A DNA stretch of 64,000 nt from Pseudomonas sp. TTU2014-080ASC (GTDB lineage Bacteria; Pseudomonadota; Gammaproteobacteria; Pseudomonadales; Pseudomonadaceae), in contig NZ_LKKK01000002.1 of NCBI RefSeq assembly GCF_001446935.1, forward strand, positions 372,001 through 436,000, given 5' to 3'. Each line of letters opens with the position of its first letter. Position 1 is the stretch's first letter. Of the stretch, positions 26,988 to 35,635 are shown in pieces. The position numbers were made by a program, and so were the translations under genes. Below the pieces are notes generated by a model, which was not told the origin of the DNA, made no database searches, and saw only the letters and a program-made list of their open reading frames with translations.

Positions 26988-28319
26988 TCAACTCAATCCG
27001 TATTTTTTCACTTTATCGAACAGGGTGGTTTTGGCCATGCCCAGACTCTGGGCGGTCTGGCTCAGGTTGCCGCCGTTACGGCTAAGGCTGTCGGCCAGCA
27101 GGTTGCGCTCAAAGGCTTCCACGGCTTCGGCAAAAGTCGTTACGCCTGCATTGCTGACGGCACTGTCTTTGAAGGCGGGCAAGTTGAGGGCGAAGCGTTC
27201 GGCGACGTTGCGCAGTTCGCGTACGTTGCCCGGCCAGTCGTGGCTCATCAGAGTAGTCAGGGTCTGGCGGTCCAGCTCCGGGGCCGGACGGTCGAAGCGC
27301 AGGGCGGAGAGTTGCAGGAAGTGCTCGAACAGCAGCGGAATATCCTCACGGCGCTCGCGCAGCGGAGGCAGGTTCAGGGTCACGACATTGAGGCGGTAAT
27401 ACAGGTCACTGCGGAAGGTGCCAGCTTTGCCTTGCTGTTCGAGATCAGCCTTGGTCGCTGCAATAAAACGGCAGTCCACCGGGATGCTCTGGTTGGAGCC
27501 AAGCCGCTCCAGACTGTGCTCCTGCAGCACGCGCAGCAGTTTAATTTGCAGGTTGAGCGGCATGCTTTCGATTTCGTCGAGGAACAACGTGCCGCCGTTG
27601 GCATGCTCGATCTTGCCGATGCGGCGTTTGCTGGCACCGGTGAAGGCGTGAGCTTCGTGGCCGAAGATTTCGCTTTCAAACAGGCTCTCCGGCAGGCCGC
27701 CACAGTTGAGGGCTACAAACGGATTGCTCTGGCGTTTGCTGAAGTCGTGCAGGCAGCGGGCGACCAGTTCCTTGCCGGTACCGGTCTCTCCTTCGATCAG
27801 CACATTAGCTGAGGTGTCGGCGATATTGGCAATCAGCTCACGGAGTTTTTCCATCGCCGGTGAGATGCCAATCAGGCGCTGTTCCAGAGCCTGACGACCG
27901 GCCAGGCGGCGGCGCAGTTCGGAGACTTCCCGACTCAGGCCGCGTTGGTTCAGCGCACGCCGGGTGGCGTCTACCAAGCGTTCGGGAGAGAAGGGTTTTT
28001 CGATAAAGTCGTAGGCACCGTTACGCATGGCATTGACCGCCATGTTGATGTCGCCGTGGCCGGTAATCAGGATCACTGGCAGGCCTTCATCCAGCTGTTT
28101 GAGCTGCTTGAGCAGGTCGAGGCCGTCCATGCCTGGCAGGCGGATGTCGCTGATGACAATACCGGCGAAGTTCGCATCAAGGCGCTGCAGAGCTTCCTCT
28201 GCGCTACCGACGCCGATGCTGGGGATATCGTCCAGCGCCAGTGCCTGCTGGCAGCCGAGCAGGACGTGGGGATCGTCTTCAACGATCAGGACGCTCAGTT
28301 GCTCAGTCATGGGGTTCAT
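26988..28319 (-). CDS. aauR: Sigma-54-dependent response regulator AauR
   Basis: 443 residues. Receiver domain with the phospho-Asp in [11 protein letters not shown] (about residue 59), AAA+ central domain with [15 protein letters not shown] and AHAFTGA (the sigma-54 contact loop, HAFTGA in place of GAFTGA), then a Fis-type HTH ending in [17 protein letters not shown]. By itself it would be called DctD-like; its operon-like position behind aatJQMP and aauS, and the matching binding sites before aatJ, identify it as AauR, activator of acidic amino acid uptake. The start overlaps aauS by 17 bp, suggesting translational coupling. Confidence 0.85.
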   Translation of the reverse strand: MNPMTEQLSVLIVEDDPHVLLGCQQALALDDIPSIGVGSAEEALQRLDANFAGIVISDIRLPGMDGLDLLKQLKQLDEGLPVILITGHGDINMAVNAMRNGAYDFIEKPFSPERLVDATRRALNQRGLSREVSELRRRLAGRQALEQRLIGISPAMEKLRELIANIADTSANVLIEGETGTGKELVARCLHDFSKRQSNPFVALNCGGLPESLFESEIFGHEAHAFTGASKRRIGKIEHANGGTLFLDEIESMPLNLQIKLLRVLQEHSLERLGSNQSIPVDCRFIAATKADLEQQGKAGTFRSDLYYRLNVVTLNLPPLRERREDIPLLFEHFLQLSALRFDRPAPELDRQTLTTLMSHDWPGNVRELRNVAERFALNLPAFKDSAVSNAGVTTFAEAVEAFERNLLADSLSRNGGNLSQTAQSLGMAKTTLFDKVKKYGLS

Positions 28320-30219
28320 CCTTGTGTCCGGTAATGATGGGCAGATTCAGCAGGAATGCGGTGCCGCCGCTCTCCGGGTGTTGCACACTGAGGTTGCCGC
28401 CGGCTGCTGCCGCCAAACTGGCGGACAGGGTGAGGCCGAGGCCGAGGCCTTTTTCTCCCGGTTTGGTGGTGAAAAAAGGCTCAAACAGGTGTGCGCGGAT
28501 GTCGACCGGGATACCAATACCGTTGTCCTGTACGGTCAGCAGGTAGCGGCTATCTTGCTCACGCCCGGTCAGACACAGCTGTCGCTGATTTTGTTCAGTC
28601 ATGGCGTCCAGCGCATTGGCGATCAGGTTGATCAGTATCTGTTCCAGTCGCGTCTGTTCAATGCCCAGAAGCATGTTTTCGCGACTGTACTGACAGTCCT
28701 TCTCCAACGTAAGGCCGTCGAAGGCGGGGTGCCCCTGAAGAAGTTTCAGAGCCGCATCGATGGCTTGCTCAAGATCAGCCTGGCCATGGTCGTCAGCACG
28801 GCGGGCAAAAGCGCGCAGGCTGCCGGTGATCTTGCCCATGCGGTCGACCAGCTCGCCGATGGTTTGCAGGTTGCTGCTGGCCACATCCAGCACGCCGCGC
28901 TGGAGGAAGCGGATGGTGTTGCCGGACAGGGTGCGCAGAGCCGCCAGCGGCTGGTTAAGTTCGTGGGCGATGGCGGTGGACATTTGCCCGATAACTGCCA
29001 GTTTCCCGGCCTGGATCAGGTCGTCCTGGGTCTGACGCAACGTGGTTTCAGCCTGTTGACGCTCACGCACTTCGGCTTGCAGGCGCAGGTTGCTGGCTTG
29101 CAGGTCGGCGGTACGTTCGGCAATTTTCCGCTCCAGTTCGTTGTTGGCCTGAATCAGTGCTTCGCGTGCCGCCAGGCGGGTGGCGATCATGCGTCGGCGT
29201 TGGTTGAGGGCAAGGCCCAGGAAGATCAGCAGTGCGCAGGCCACGCTGGCCAGCAGGCCATGGCTGAAGGCGGCACGCTGCACATCATTGACCGGACTGA
29301 GCAGGGTGATATGCCAAGCGGTGTCGACCAGCGGGCGCCTTTGCGACAGGTAGGTGATGTTGGCGGATTTGCCTTGTGACTTACTGTCTTCGGCAAAACT
29401 CACCAGCTCCGTTCCATCGGCCAGATGCTTACGGCTCAGGGGTTGCAGTTCTTCCAGCGCCCACCAGTGATATTGCAGGCTGCGCGCCAGGCGCTCGCGG
29501 GTTTCGGCGGGCAGCGGACGCACGGCCTTGAGCCAGCGGGCCTGGTTACTGGACAGGATAATGATGCCGTTTTCGTCACTGACATAGGCTTGCAGGCGCG
29601 CTTTTTCCCAGCGCTGTTCGAGGCCTTCCAGGCGTACTTTAACCACGGCAACGCCAATGACTTTGTCATTCTTTTTCAGTGCGTGAGCGAGGTAGTAACC
29701 GGGCTCACCGGCGGTGCTGCCAATCCCATAAAAACGGGCGGCACGTCCTTCAAGGGCGTCTTTGAAGTAGGCCCGGAAAGACAGATCCTCACCGAGATAG
29801 CTGGTCGCATCGCGCCAGTTGCTGGTAGCCAGTACGCGGCCCTGTGGGTTGAGGATGTAGATGGCCAGACTGCCGCTGCGCTGATTCAGGCCTTCCAGAT
29901 ACTCGTTAACCAGATGGCGGCGGTAGGTCGTCGGGGTGCTTAGTAGGCGCTCGACGTTGAACTCAAGCTCAAGCAGCGAAGGCAGGTAGGTGTATTTGCT
30001 GATCTCGCTTTCCACCGAGCGGGCATTCAGTTCCAGTTGGCGCTGGCCATTTTCGCTGAGGGCCTGGATGCCGAAGTATTCACTGACGGTATAACCGATA
30101 TAGCCGCAGCCTACGATCAGGGCCAGCATCAGGCTGATCAGTGACAAACGACGGATACGGCGGGGTTTCACAGTGAGTTCCGTAGGTATGCAGTCAGGGG
30201 GAGCTGTAGGGTATTGCAT
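28303..30219 (-). CDS. aauS: Sensor histidine kinase AauS
   Basis: 638 residues. TM1 at about 24-46, a large periplasmic dCache-type sensor with SEISKYTYLPSLLELE, TM2 at about 313-333, a coiled coil, then HisKA with IGQMSTAIAHELNQPLAALRTL and an HATPase domain with DNGIGIP and GEKGLGLGL. This is the DctB architecture. With its position between aatP and aauR it should sense periplasmic glutamate or aspartate and phosphorylate AauR. It lies 86 bp behind aatP, with a hairpin between. Confidence 0.85.
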   Translation of the reverse strand: MQYPTAPPDCIPTELTVKPRRIRRLSLISLMLALIVGCGYIGYTVSEYFGIQALSENGQRQLELNARSVESEISKYTYLPSLLELEFNVERLLSTPTTYRRHLVNEYLEGLNQRSGSLAIYILNPQGRVLATSNWRDATSYLGEDLSFRAYFKDALEGRAARFYGIGSTAGEPGYYLAHALKKNDKVIGVAVVKVRLEGLEQRWEKARLQAYVSDENGIIILSSNQARWLKAVRPLPAETRERLARSLQYHWWALEELQPLSRKHLADGTELVSFAEDSKSQGKSANITYLSQRRPLVDTAWHITLLSPVNDVQRAAFSHGLLASVACALLIFLGLALNQRRRMIATRLAAREALIQANNELERKIAERTADLQASNLRLQAEVRERQQAETTLRQTQDDLIQAGKLAVIGQMSTAIAHELNQPLAALRTLSGNTIRFLQRGVLDVASSNLQTIGELVDRMGKITGSLRAFARRADDHGQADLEQAIDAALKLLQGHPAFDGLTLEKDCQYSRENMLLGIEQTRLEQILINLIANALDAMTEQNQRQLCLTGREQDSRYLLTVQDNGIGIPVDIRAHLFEPFFTTKPGEKGLGLGLTLSASLAAAAGGNLSVQHPESGGTAFLLNLPIITGHKDEPHD

Positions 30220-30260
30220 GGTTCTAATCCCTTACAGGCTGAGATCCAGACTAGCCGATC

Positions 30261-30279
30261 ACCGGGCATAGCGCCCGGT
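30261..30279 (-). other. Intercistronic hairpin between aatP and aauS
   Basis: ACCGGGC-N5-GCCCGGT with no T-run. It may protect or cleave the transcript between transporter and sensor genes; it is not a clear terminator. Confidence 0.4.
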
Positions 30280-30305
30280 TCTCGAGTGTCGGCGGGGCGT
30301 AACGC

Positions 30306-31040
30306 TTAATGCGGCAGGATGTTGGCGAGGAATTGCTGGGCACGCTCGGAACGTGAACTGATGTCGCCGAAGAATTCGTCCTTGGCACAGTCCTCAACAA
30401 TCTGTCCGGCATCCATAAAAATCACCCGGTCGGCGACCTTACGGGCAAAGCCCATTTCGTGGGTGACGCACATCATGGTCATGCCTTCGTGGGCGAGTTG
30501 TACCATCACATCCAGCACTTCGTTAACCATTTCAGGGTCCAGCGCTGAAGTCGGTTCGTCGAACAGCATGACGACCGGGTCCATGGCCAGTGCGCGGGCA
30601 ATCGCTACACGTTGTTGCTGGCCACCGGAAAGCTGGCCGGGGAATTTGTTGGCGTGGTCTTTGAGGCCAACACGCTCAAGCAGTTCCAGGCCTTTTTTCG
30701 TGGCTTCTTCCTTGCTACGACCCAGTACTTTGATCTGCGCGATGGTCAGGTTCTCGGTGATGCTCAGGTGCGGGAACAGTTCGAAGTGCTGAAACACCAT
30801 GCCGACGCGCGAACGCAGTTTTGGCAGGTCGGTTTTCGGGTCGGCAATCGAGGTGCCATCCACCACGATATCGCCTTTCTGGAACGGTTCCAGCGCGTTC
30901 ACGCACTTGATCAGGGTGGATTTACCCGAGCCGGACGGTCCGCATACCACAACCACTTCGCCCTTTTTCACTTCGGTGCTGCAATCGGTCAGCACCTGGA
31001 AGTTTCCGTACCACTTGTAAATGTTCTTGATGGAAATCAT
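30306..31040 (-). CDS. aatP: Glutamate/aspartate ABC transporter ATP-binding protein
   Basis: 244 residues, polar amino acid ABC family. Walker [13 protein letters not shown] near residue 35, signature [15 protein letters not shown], Walker [16 protein letters not shown]. It powers AatQ/AatM at the inner membrane face. The start overlaps the aatM stop in ATGA, and it is the last transporter gene before the aauSR pair. Confidence 0.95.
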   Translation of the reverse strand: MISIKNIYKWYGNFQVLTDCSTEVKKGEVVVVCGPSGSGKSTLIKCVNALEPFQKGDIVVDGTSIADPKTDLPKLRSRVGMVFQHFELFPHLSITENLTIAQIKVLGRSKEEATKKGLELLERVGLKDHANKFPGQLSGGQQQRVAIARALAMDPVVMLFDEPTSALDPEMVNEVLDVMVQLAHEGMTMMCVTHEMGFARKVADRVIFMDAGQIVEDCAKDEFFGDISSRSERAQQFLANILPH

Positions 31041-31702
31041 ACGGCTAACCTTTTTTGCAGATGCTTGACCAGCAGCGAGGCTGAGAAGCTGATGATGAAG
31101 TAGACGAGGCCGGCAAAAATCAGGAACTCATGGGGCTGGCCGATGATGTCGCCACGGGAGCGGGCAGCGTTGAGGAAGTCCATCAGGCCGACGGTGTAAA
31201 CCAGCGAGGTGTCCTGAAACAGAATGATGCTCTGCTGCAACAGCAGCGGGCTCATCTTGCGGAAGGCCTGGGGCAGGATGATCAGGCGCATGGTCTGGCC
31301 GTAGGTCATGCCCAGCGCTTGTGCCGCGCCCATTTGCCCGCGTGGGATGGACTGGATACCGGCGCGGACGATCTCGCAGAAGTAGGCCGCCTCAAACATG
31401 ATGAAGGCCACCAGGCAGGAGCTGAACGCCCCAACCGGTGTGTCTTCACCGGTGATCCAGCGCAGGATGAAGGGCACCGCAAAGTAGAACCAGGTGACCA
31501 CCAGCAGCAGCGGGATCGAACGGAAGTAGTTGACGTAGGTGGCGGCGATATTCGATAGCAAGCTGTTGCTGGACATGCGCATCAGCGCCAGCAGGGTGCC
31601 GAGTACCACGCCGCCGAGCACGCCCATGACGGTGAGCTGCAGGGTCATCAGCATGCCTTCCCACAGCCCCGGCAGGGCAGGAATGATTGGGCTGAAGTCC
31701 AT
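31037..31702 (-). CDS. aatM: Glutamate/aspartate ABC transporter permease AatM
   Basis: 221 residues with about five membrane helices and the amino-acid permease (HisMQ-type) loop [23 protein letters not shown]. It pairs with AatQ. The start overlaps the aatQ stop in TAATG, and its own stop overlaps aatP. Confidence 0.93.
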   Translation of the reverse strand: MDFSPIIPALPGLWEGMLMTLQLTVMGVLGGVVLGTLLALMRMSSNSLLSNIAATYVNYFRSIPLLLVVTWFYFAVPFILRWITGEDTPVGAFSSCLVAFIMFEAAYFCEIVRAGIQSIPRGQMGAAQALGMTYGQTMRLIILPQAFRKMSPLLLQQSIILFQDTSLVYTVGLMDFLNAARSRGDIIGQPHEFLIFAGLVYFIISFSASLLVKHLQKRLAV

Positions 31703-32448
31703 TATTTGCCTCCTACTGAGATCAAGCCGGGCACGCTGACTTTCTTCTCCAGCAGGCGCATGAGCAGCATCAGGCTCATGTTCAGGGTGAAGTAGATCAG
31801 GGTGGCTAGGGTGAAGGCTTCAAACAGGTTGGCGCTGAACTCGGCAGTTTGTTTGGTCTGCGCGAGCAGCTCCATCAGGCCGATCAGTGAGGCCACCGAG
31901 CTGTTCTTGAAGATGTTCAGAAATTCGCTGGTAAGCGGCGGAATAATGATCCGGTAAGCCTGTGGAAGCAGCACGTTCCAATAGGTCTGTGGCAGGGTGA
32001 AACCCATGGCGTAGGCAGCGGATGTTTGTCCTTTTGGCAGCGCCTGAATGCCGGTGCGCACCTGTTCGCAGACGCGGGCGGCGGTAAACAGGCCCAGACA
32101 AACAACAACGCTGAGGTAGGCCGAGGTGGCTGGGTTGAGGTCCTGTTTGAACCAGATTTCCAGCGGCTCCGGCAGCAGGTCAGGGACCAGGAAGTACCAG
32201 AGGAACAGTTGCACCAGCAGCGGTACGTTACGGAAGACTTCCACGTAGACCGTGGCGATTCCGGCAATCCAGCGATTCGGCAGGGTGCGCATGACACCGA
32301 GCAGCGAGCCAAGCAGCAGGGCAATAATCCAGCCTACCAGCGCAATGGCGACCGTCCAGCCCAGACCGGTGAGAAACCAGTCCAGATAGATTTCGCTGCC
32401 AATGCCGGTGGACTTGAAGAAAATGCCCCAGTCCCAGTTGTAGTTCAT
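31702..32448 (-). CDS. aatQ: Glutamate/aspartate ABC transporter permease AatQ
   Basis: 248 residues from the ATG at the complement of 32446-32448, with GGGGAAA upstream; ten further in-frame codons to 32478 are unlikely. It begins MNYNWDWGIFFKSTG and has the HisMQ-type loop CEQVRTGIQALPKGQTSAAYAMGF. Together with AatM it forms the membrane channel for glutamate and aspartate. Confidence 0.93.
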   Translation of the reverse strand: MNYNWDWGIFFKSTGIGSEIYLDWFLTGLGWTVAIALVGWIIALLLGSLLGVMRTLPNRWIAGIATVYVEVFRNVPLLVQLFLWYFLVPDLLPEPLEIWFKQDLNPATSAYLSVVVCLGLFTAARVCEQVRTGIQALPKGQTSAAYAMGFTLPQTYWNVLLPQAYRIIIPPLTSEFLNIFKNSSVASLIGLMELLAQTKQTAEFSANLFEAFTLATLIYFTLNMSLMLLMRLLEKKVSVPGLISVGGK

Positions 32449-32631
32449 GCGGGTTTCCCCTTTGCGGCTTACGCACACGACACCTGTCCCGGATCAATAT
32501 GGGCAAGTAACTGCGGCGCGTAGCGGTAGTTAAGCTGCACACGGCCAGGCAGCAGTTGCTCTGCTGTCGTGGCCATTAATACGCTTGAGTAGATTGGGTG
32601 GAGGCGACTCAGGCCTCCCGGATTCCCCGCA

Positions 32632-32658
32632 CACGGCCCTCCTTATGAAAGGGCCGTG
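32632..32658 (-). other. Hairpin between aatJ and aatQ
   Basis: CACGGCCC-N11-GGGCCGTG lies in the 219-bp gap after the aatJ stop. There is no T-run in the minus direction. Such a stem commonly stabilises the binding-protein part of an ABC operon transcript, giving more binding protein than permease. Confidence 0.5.
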
Positions 32659-32667
32659 GCATCACCT

Positions 32668-33576
32668 TCAGATCTGTTCTGCAGACTTGTCGGTGGGGTT
32701 GGCGATCAGCTTTTTCAGTTGCTCGCTCATGGGGAAGTTCAGGTTCAGACCTTTAGGTGGAACAGGCTGCTGGAACCACTTGTTGTAGATGTCGTTGATC
32801 TCGCCGGAGGCGAAGGTGTCGCTGATGGCTTTATCCACAACGCGCTTAAAGTCGGCGTCGCCTTTACGCATCATGCAGCCATAGATCTCAAAGGATTGAG
32901 GCTCACCGACGATGTGCCAGTCATCCGGTTTCTTGGCCTTGGCCATTTCACCGGCGAGCAGGGCGTCATCCATCATGAAGGCCACTGCGCGATTAGATTC
33001 CAGCATCAGGAAGGCTTCGCCGTGGTCTTTGGCTGAGATCACGTTCATGCCCATTTTCTTCTCGGCATTCATGATCTTCAGGATGCGCTCGGAGGTGGTA
33101 CCGGCGGTGGTTACCACGTTCTTGCCCTTGAGGTCGGCAAAGTCCTTGATCGGTGAGTTGGTGCGGGTCAGCAGGCGGGTGCCGACTTCAAAGATGCCAA
33201 CGGAGAAATCAACCTGGCGCTGGCGTTCGACGTTGTTGGTGGTGGAGCCACACTCGAAATCGACAGTGCCGTTCTGCACCAGCGGAATTCGGGTTTGCGA
33301 GGTGATGAGGTTGTAACGGACTTTAAGGTCGGGAAGGTTGAGCTCTTTCTTCAGCTCCTCAACCACTTTCAGTTGCAGGTCGTGGGAATAGCCTTCCGGC
33401 TGCTGAGCGCTGCTGCCGTAGTAAGAGAAGGGAATAGAGGAGTCACGGTGGCCGAGGGTCACGACGCCGGATTCCTTGATCTTCTTCAGGGTTCCGGTGA
33501 GTTCGGCGGCGAAGGCCGGGCTGCAGATCAGACTGGCTGCCATGGCGGCGCCCAGGACGCTGGTAGTAATACGCAT
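32668..33576 (-). CDS. aatJ: Glutamate/aspartate-binding periplasmic protein
   Basis: 302 residues with a signal peptide (cleavage after PAFA, about residue 23). Family 3 solute-binding fold: VTLGHRDSSIPFSYYG, YNLITSQTRIPLVQNGTVDFECG and FGSTTNN-type ligand loops as in glutamate/aspartate-binding proteins (GltI). It delivers acidic amino acids to AatQMP. Its leader carries a sigma-54 promoter, two AauR sites and an A-rich AAGAAAAA just before the Shine-Dalgarno, which fits the Hfq/Crc motif AAnAAnAA. Confidence 0.94.
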   Translation of the reverse strand: MRITTSVLGAAMAASLICSPAFAAELTGTLKKIKESGVVTLGHRDSSIPFSYYGSSAQQPEGYSHDLQLKVVEELKKELNLPDLKVRYNLITSQTRIPLVQNGTVDFECGSTTNNVERQRQVDFSVGIFEVGTRLLTRTNSPIKDFADLKGKNVVTTAGTTSERILKIMNAEKKMGMNVISAKDHGEAFLMLESNRAVAFMMDDALLAGEMAKAKKPDDWHIVGEPQSFEIYGCMMRKGDADFKRVVDKAISDTFASGEINDIYNKWFQQPVPPKGLNLNFPMSEQLKKLIANPTDKSAEQI

Positions 33577-33657
33577 GAATTCTGTTCCTCGATGTTTTTC
33601 TTATAGGTGGCAGGCCACCGTGTTCGGAAGGATCAACACATTCCTGAAAACAGGAGG

Positions 33658-33673
33658 AGCAGGATGTATGCCA
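33658..33673 (-). promoter_or_regulatory. Sigma-54 promoter of aatJ
   Basis: On the minus strand TGGCATACATCCTGCT: GG-N10-GC spacing and a TGGCA -24 box match the sigma-54 consensus (TGGCACG-N4-TTGCA). The -12 end is 82 bp before the aatJ ATG. The neighbouring AauR is a sigma-54 activator. Confidence 0.82.
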
Positions 33674-33749
33674 GTTGCTATTTGTGAATATAACTAATTG
33701 ATAAATAAGGAATTTGTTCTATTTGCATGAGGTTGATGGTGTCGGTTCG

Positions 33750-33763
33750 TTCGGTCGGCCGAA
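33750..33763. promoter_or_regulatory. AauR binding site 1
   Basis: TTCGG-TCGG-CCGAA, an exact match to the AauR motif TTCGG-N4-CCGAA that I recall from P. putida. It is centred about 110 bp upstream of the expected aatJ start point, a normal enhancer distance. Confidence 0.85.
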
Positions 33764-33780
33764 TGTGTTTTTCTACTTTG

Positions 33781-33794
33781 TTCGGGTTTCCGAA
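33781..33794. promoter_or_regulatory. AauR binding site 2
   Basis: TTCGG-GTTT-CCGAA, a second exact match. Its centre is 31 bp from site 1, close to three helical turns, so both dimers would sit on the same DNA face. Confidence 0.85.
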
Positions 33795-33872
33795 TGGAGG
33801 CTTGCATGACCGTTCCGTTATCTGGAGCGCATGACTGGCGGGCAGTCTGGTCGGATATGCATGAGCAATTAA

Positions 33873-34322
33873 TCAGTGTTGATAAATGTCGGGACGGAAT
33901 ATGTGCCAGATGTAGTTCGGTTGGTTAATGGGTTTAAAGCCCATCTTTTCATAAAGCCAGGGCGCTGTTGTGGTGGCCAGCATGATGCGGCGCAGCTCGG
34001 CTACACCGGGGCAATTGAGGATGCTTTCAGAGATCTAGCGGCCAAGCCCCCGGCCCTGAGATGACGGGTCGACAAAAACATCACACAAATAGGCAAACGT
34101 CGCCGTATCGGTCACCAGCCGGGCAAAACCTATCTGTTGTCCATGCTGATACAGGCCCATGCACAGGCTGTTTTCAATGCTCAGTTTGACGCGATCACGG
34201 CTAATGCCTTTGGCCCATGTCGATTGAGTGAGAAAGCCGTGGATGAAGTCCAGATCAAGCAGAGTTTTGTCTGAGCTGAGGCTGTAGCCCTGGGCCGTAA
34301 AGTGACTGTCAATGTTCTTCAT
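33873..34322 (-). pseudogene. GNAT acetyltransferase gene with an in-frame amber codon
   Basis: A 150-codon GNAT frame starts at the ATG complementary to 34320-34322 (MKNIDSHFTAQGYSL). It is stopped after 95 codons by TAG at 34037-34035, right after the acetyl-CoA loop QGRGLGR. In the same frame it continues ISESILNCPGVAELRRIML, then LYEKMGFKPINQPNYIWHI, to a TGA at 33873-33875. Relatives have Trp at the interrupted place (GRGLGRWL), so one TGG-to-TAG change explains the break. The frame is otherwise intact, which suggests a recent mutation, a sequencing error or read-through. Confidence 0.85.
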
Positions 34323-34432
34323 TTCGAAATCCTTTCGAGAGAGGGGCGGCCATATGCGCCGGCTCAGCTTATGTCGAAAAGTTCCGTTGCTCTTGGTTTT
34401 TTCGCAAGCTGCAGGTGCTCATAAAATGCAAA

Positions 34433-34456
34433 ACGCCCAGCGTTTGCGCTGGGCGT
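34433..34456 (-). terminator. Rho-independent terminator of the polyamine-binding gene
   Basis: ACGCCCAGCG-CAAA-CGCTGGGCGT followed on the minus strand by TTTGCATTTT. It separates the polyamine genes from the GNAT pseudogene. Confidence 0.88.
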
Positions 34457-34491
34457 CTTATTACACGTTTCCGGCCGGGAGCCGGATGAGT

Positions 34492-35604
34492 TTATTTACC
34501 GGACTTGATGGTGTTCCACACGCGGGTACGGACACGTTCAATGTTCTGCGGCAGGCTTTTGAGTACATACAGACTCTTCTGGCCTTCTTCATCCGGGGAT
34601 AGGTCTTTGTTGTCGCGGATGGCCGAGCTGACAAGCTGCATGCCGGGCTTGTTCGGGTTCGGGTAGCCGAGGAAGTCGCTGATTGGTGCAACTACGGTCG
34701 GGTCCATCAGGTTGTTGAGAAACTCGTGAGCTTCCGCCACGTTCTGGGCGCTTTTCGGAATGGCGAAGGAGTCATACCACAGCGGTGCACCTTCTTTCGG
34801 CAGACGCCAGTCGACCACTACACCGTTGCCGGCTTCTTTGGCTCGGTTGGCGAACTGGAAGAAGCTGCCCGAGTAGCCGACGGCCACGCAGATGTCGCCG
34901 TTGGCGATGTCGGTCATGTATTTAGCTGAGTGAAAGTAAGCCATGTACGGGCGGATCTTCAGCATCAGCTCGGCGGCTTTGTCGTAGTCCTTGGCTTCAG
35001 TGCTGTTCGGGTCCAGGCCCAAGTAGTGCAGGGCGACCGGGAGGATGTCGGTCGGTGAGTCAAGCATGGCCACGCCGCACTGCTTGAGCTTGGCCATGTT
35101 TTCTTCTTTAAAGACTAGGTCCCAGCTGTCTACCGGTGCATTTTCACCGAGCACGGCTTTGACCTTGTCCGGGTTGAAACCGATCAGAATGGTGCCGTAC
35201 ATATACGGGACCGAGTGTTCGTTGCCCGGGTCGTTGGTGGTCATCAGCTCCAGCAGGACCGGGTCCAGGTGTTGCCAGTTCGGCAGCTTGGACTTGTCCA
35301 GTTTTTGGTAAACGCCCGCTTTGATCTGCTGCTCAAGGAAGGTGTTGCTGGGCACTACCAGGTCATAGCCGGAGTTGCCGGTGAGCAGTTTTGCTTCAAG
35401 GGTTTCGTTGGATTCGTAAACGTCCCAGGTGACCTTGATGCCGGTGTTCTTCTGGAAGTTTTTCGGCACGTCTGGCTGGATGTAATCAGCCCAGTTATAG
35501 ACGCGCAGTTCACGCTGGCTCTGTTGTGTTTCCGCCTGTGCTGTGGCGGCCAGCAATGTGGCTCCACAGATGGCAGTGGCGAGTAGGTTTTTGATTGTTA
35601 GCAT
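34492..35604 (-). CDS. Polyamine-binding periplasmic protein (PotF/SpuD-like)
   Basis: 370 residues from the ATG at the complement of 35602-35604, with GAGGGGA upstream; a longer frame to 35664 would overlap the preceding gene. Signal peptide to about residue 24 (ATAQAE). The mature start RELRVYNWADYIQPDVPKNF and YDLVVPSNTFLEQQI are typical of putrescine/spermidine-binding proteins. No potGHI membrane genes are adjacent, so it either shares another transporter or acts as a sensor. It lies 31 bp behind acetylpolyamine amidohydrolase, a pairing I recall at PA1409-PA1410. Confidence 0.9.
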   Translation of the reverse strand: MLTIKNLLATAICGATLLAATAQAETQQSQRELRVYNWADYIQPDVPKNFQKNTGIKVTWDVYESNETLEAKLLTGNSGYDLVVPSNTFLEQQIKAGVYQKLDKSKLPNWQHLDPVLLELMTTNDPGNEHSVPYMYGTILIGFNPDKVKAVLGENAPVDSWDLVFKEENMAKLKQCGVAMLDSPTDILPVALHYLGLDPNSTEAKDYDKAAELMLKIRPYMAYFHSAKYMTDIANGDICVAVGYSGSFFQFANRAKEAGNGVVVDWRLPKEGAPLWYDSFAIPKSAQNVAEAHEFLNNLMDPTVVAPISDFLGYPNPNKPGMQLVSSAIRDNKDLSPDEEGQKSLYVLKSLPQNIERVRTRVWNTIKSGK

Positions 35605-35635
35605 TATGTTCCCCTCAGTGTGTGTGATGGGACGC

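Noticed and set aside
26761..27399. Short overlapping open frames across the palindromic repeat and the end of aauR (for example 26704-27399)
   Set aside because: They run through hairpins and into an antisense gene; Arg/Ser-rich shadows.
28027..29379. 450-codon open frame opposite aauS/aauR
   Set aside because: It runs across the junction of two well-conserved genes on the other strand and has no domain.
33876..34064. 62-codon frame on the plus strand over the GNAT pseudogene
   Set aside because: It is antisense to the GNAT frame and has no ribosome site.
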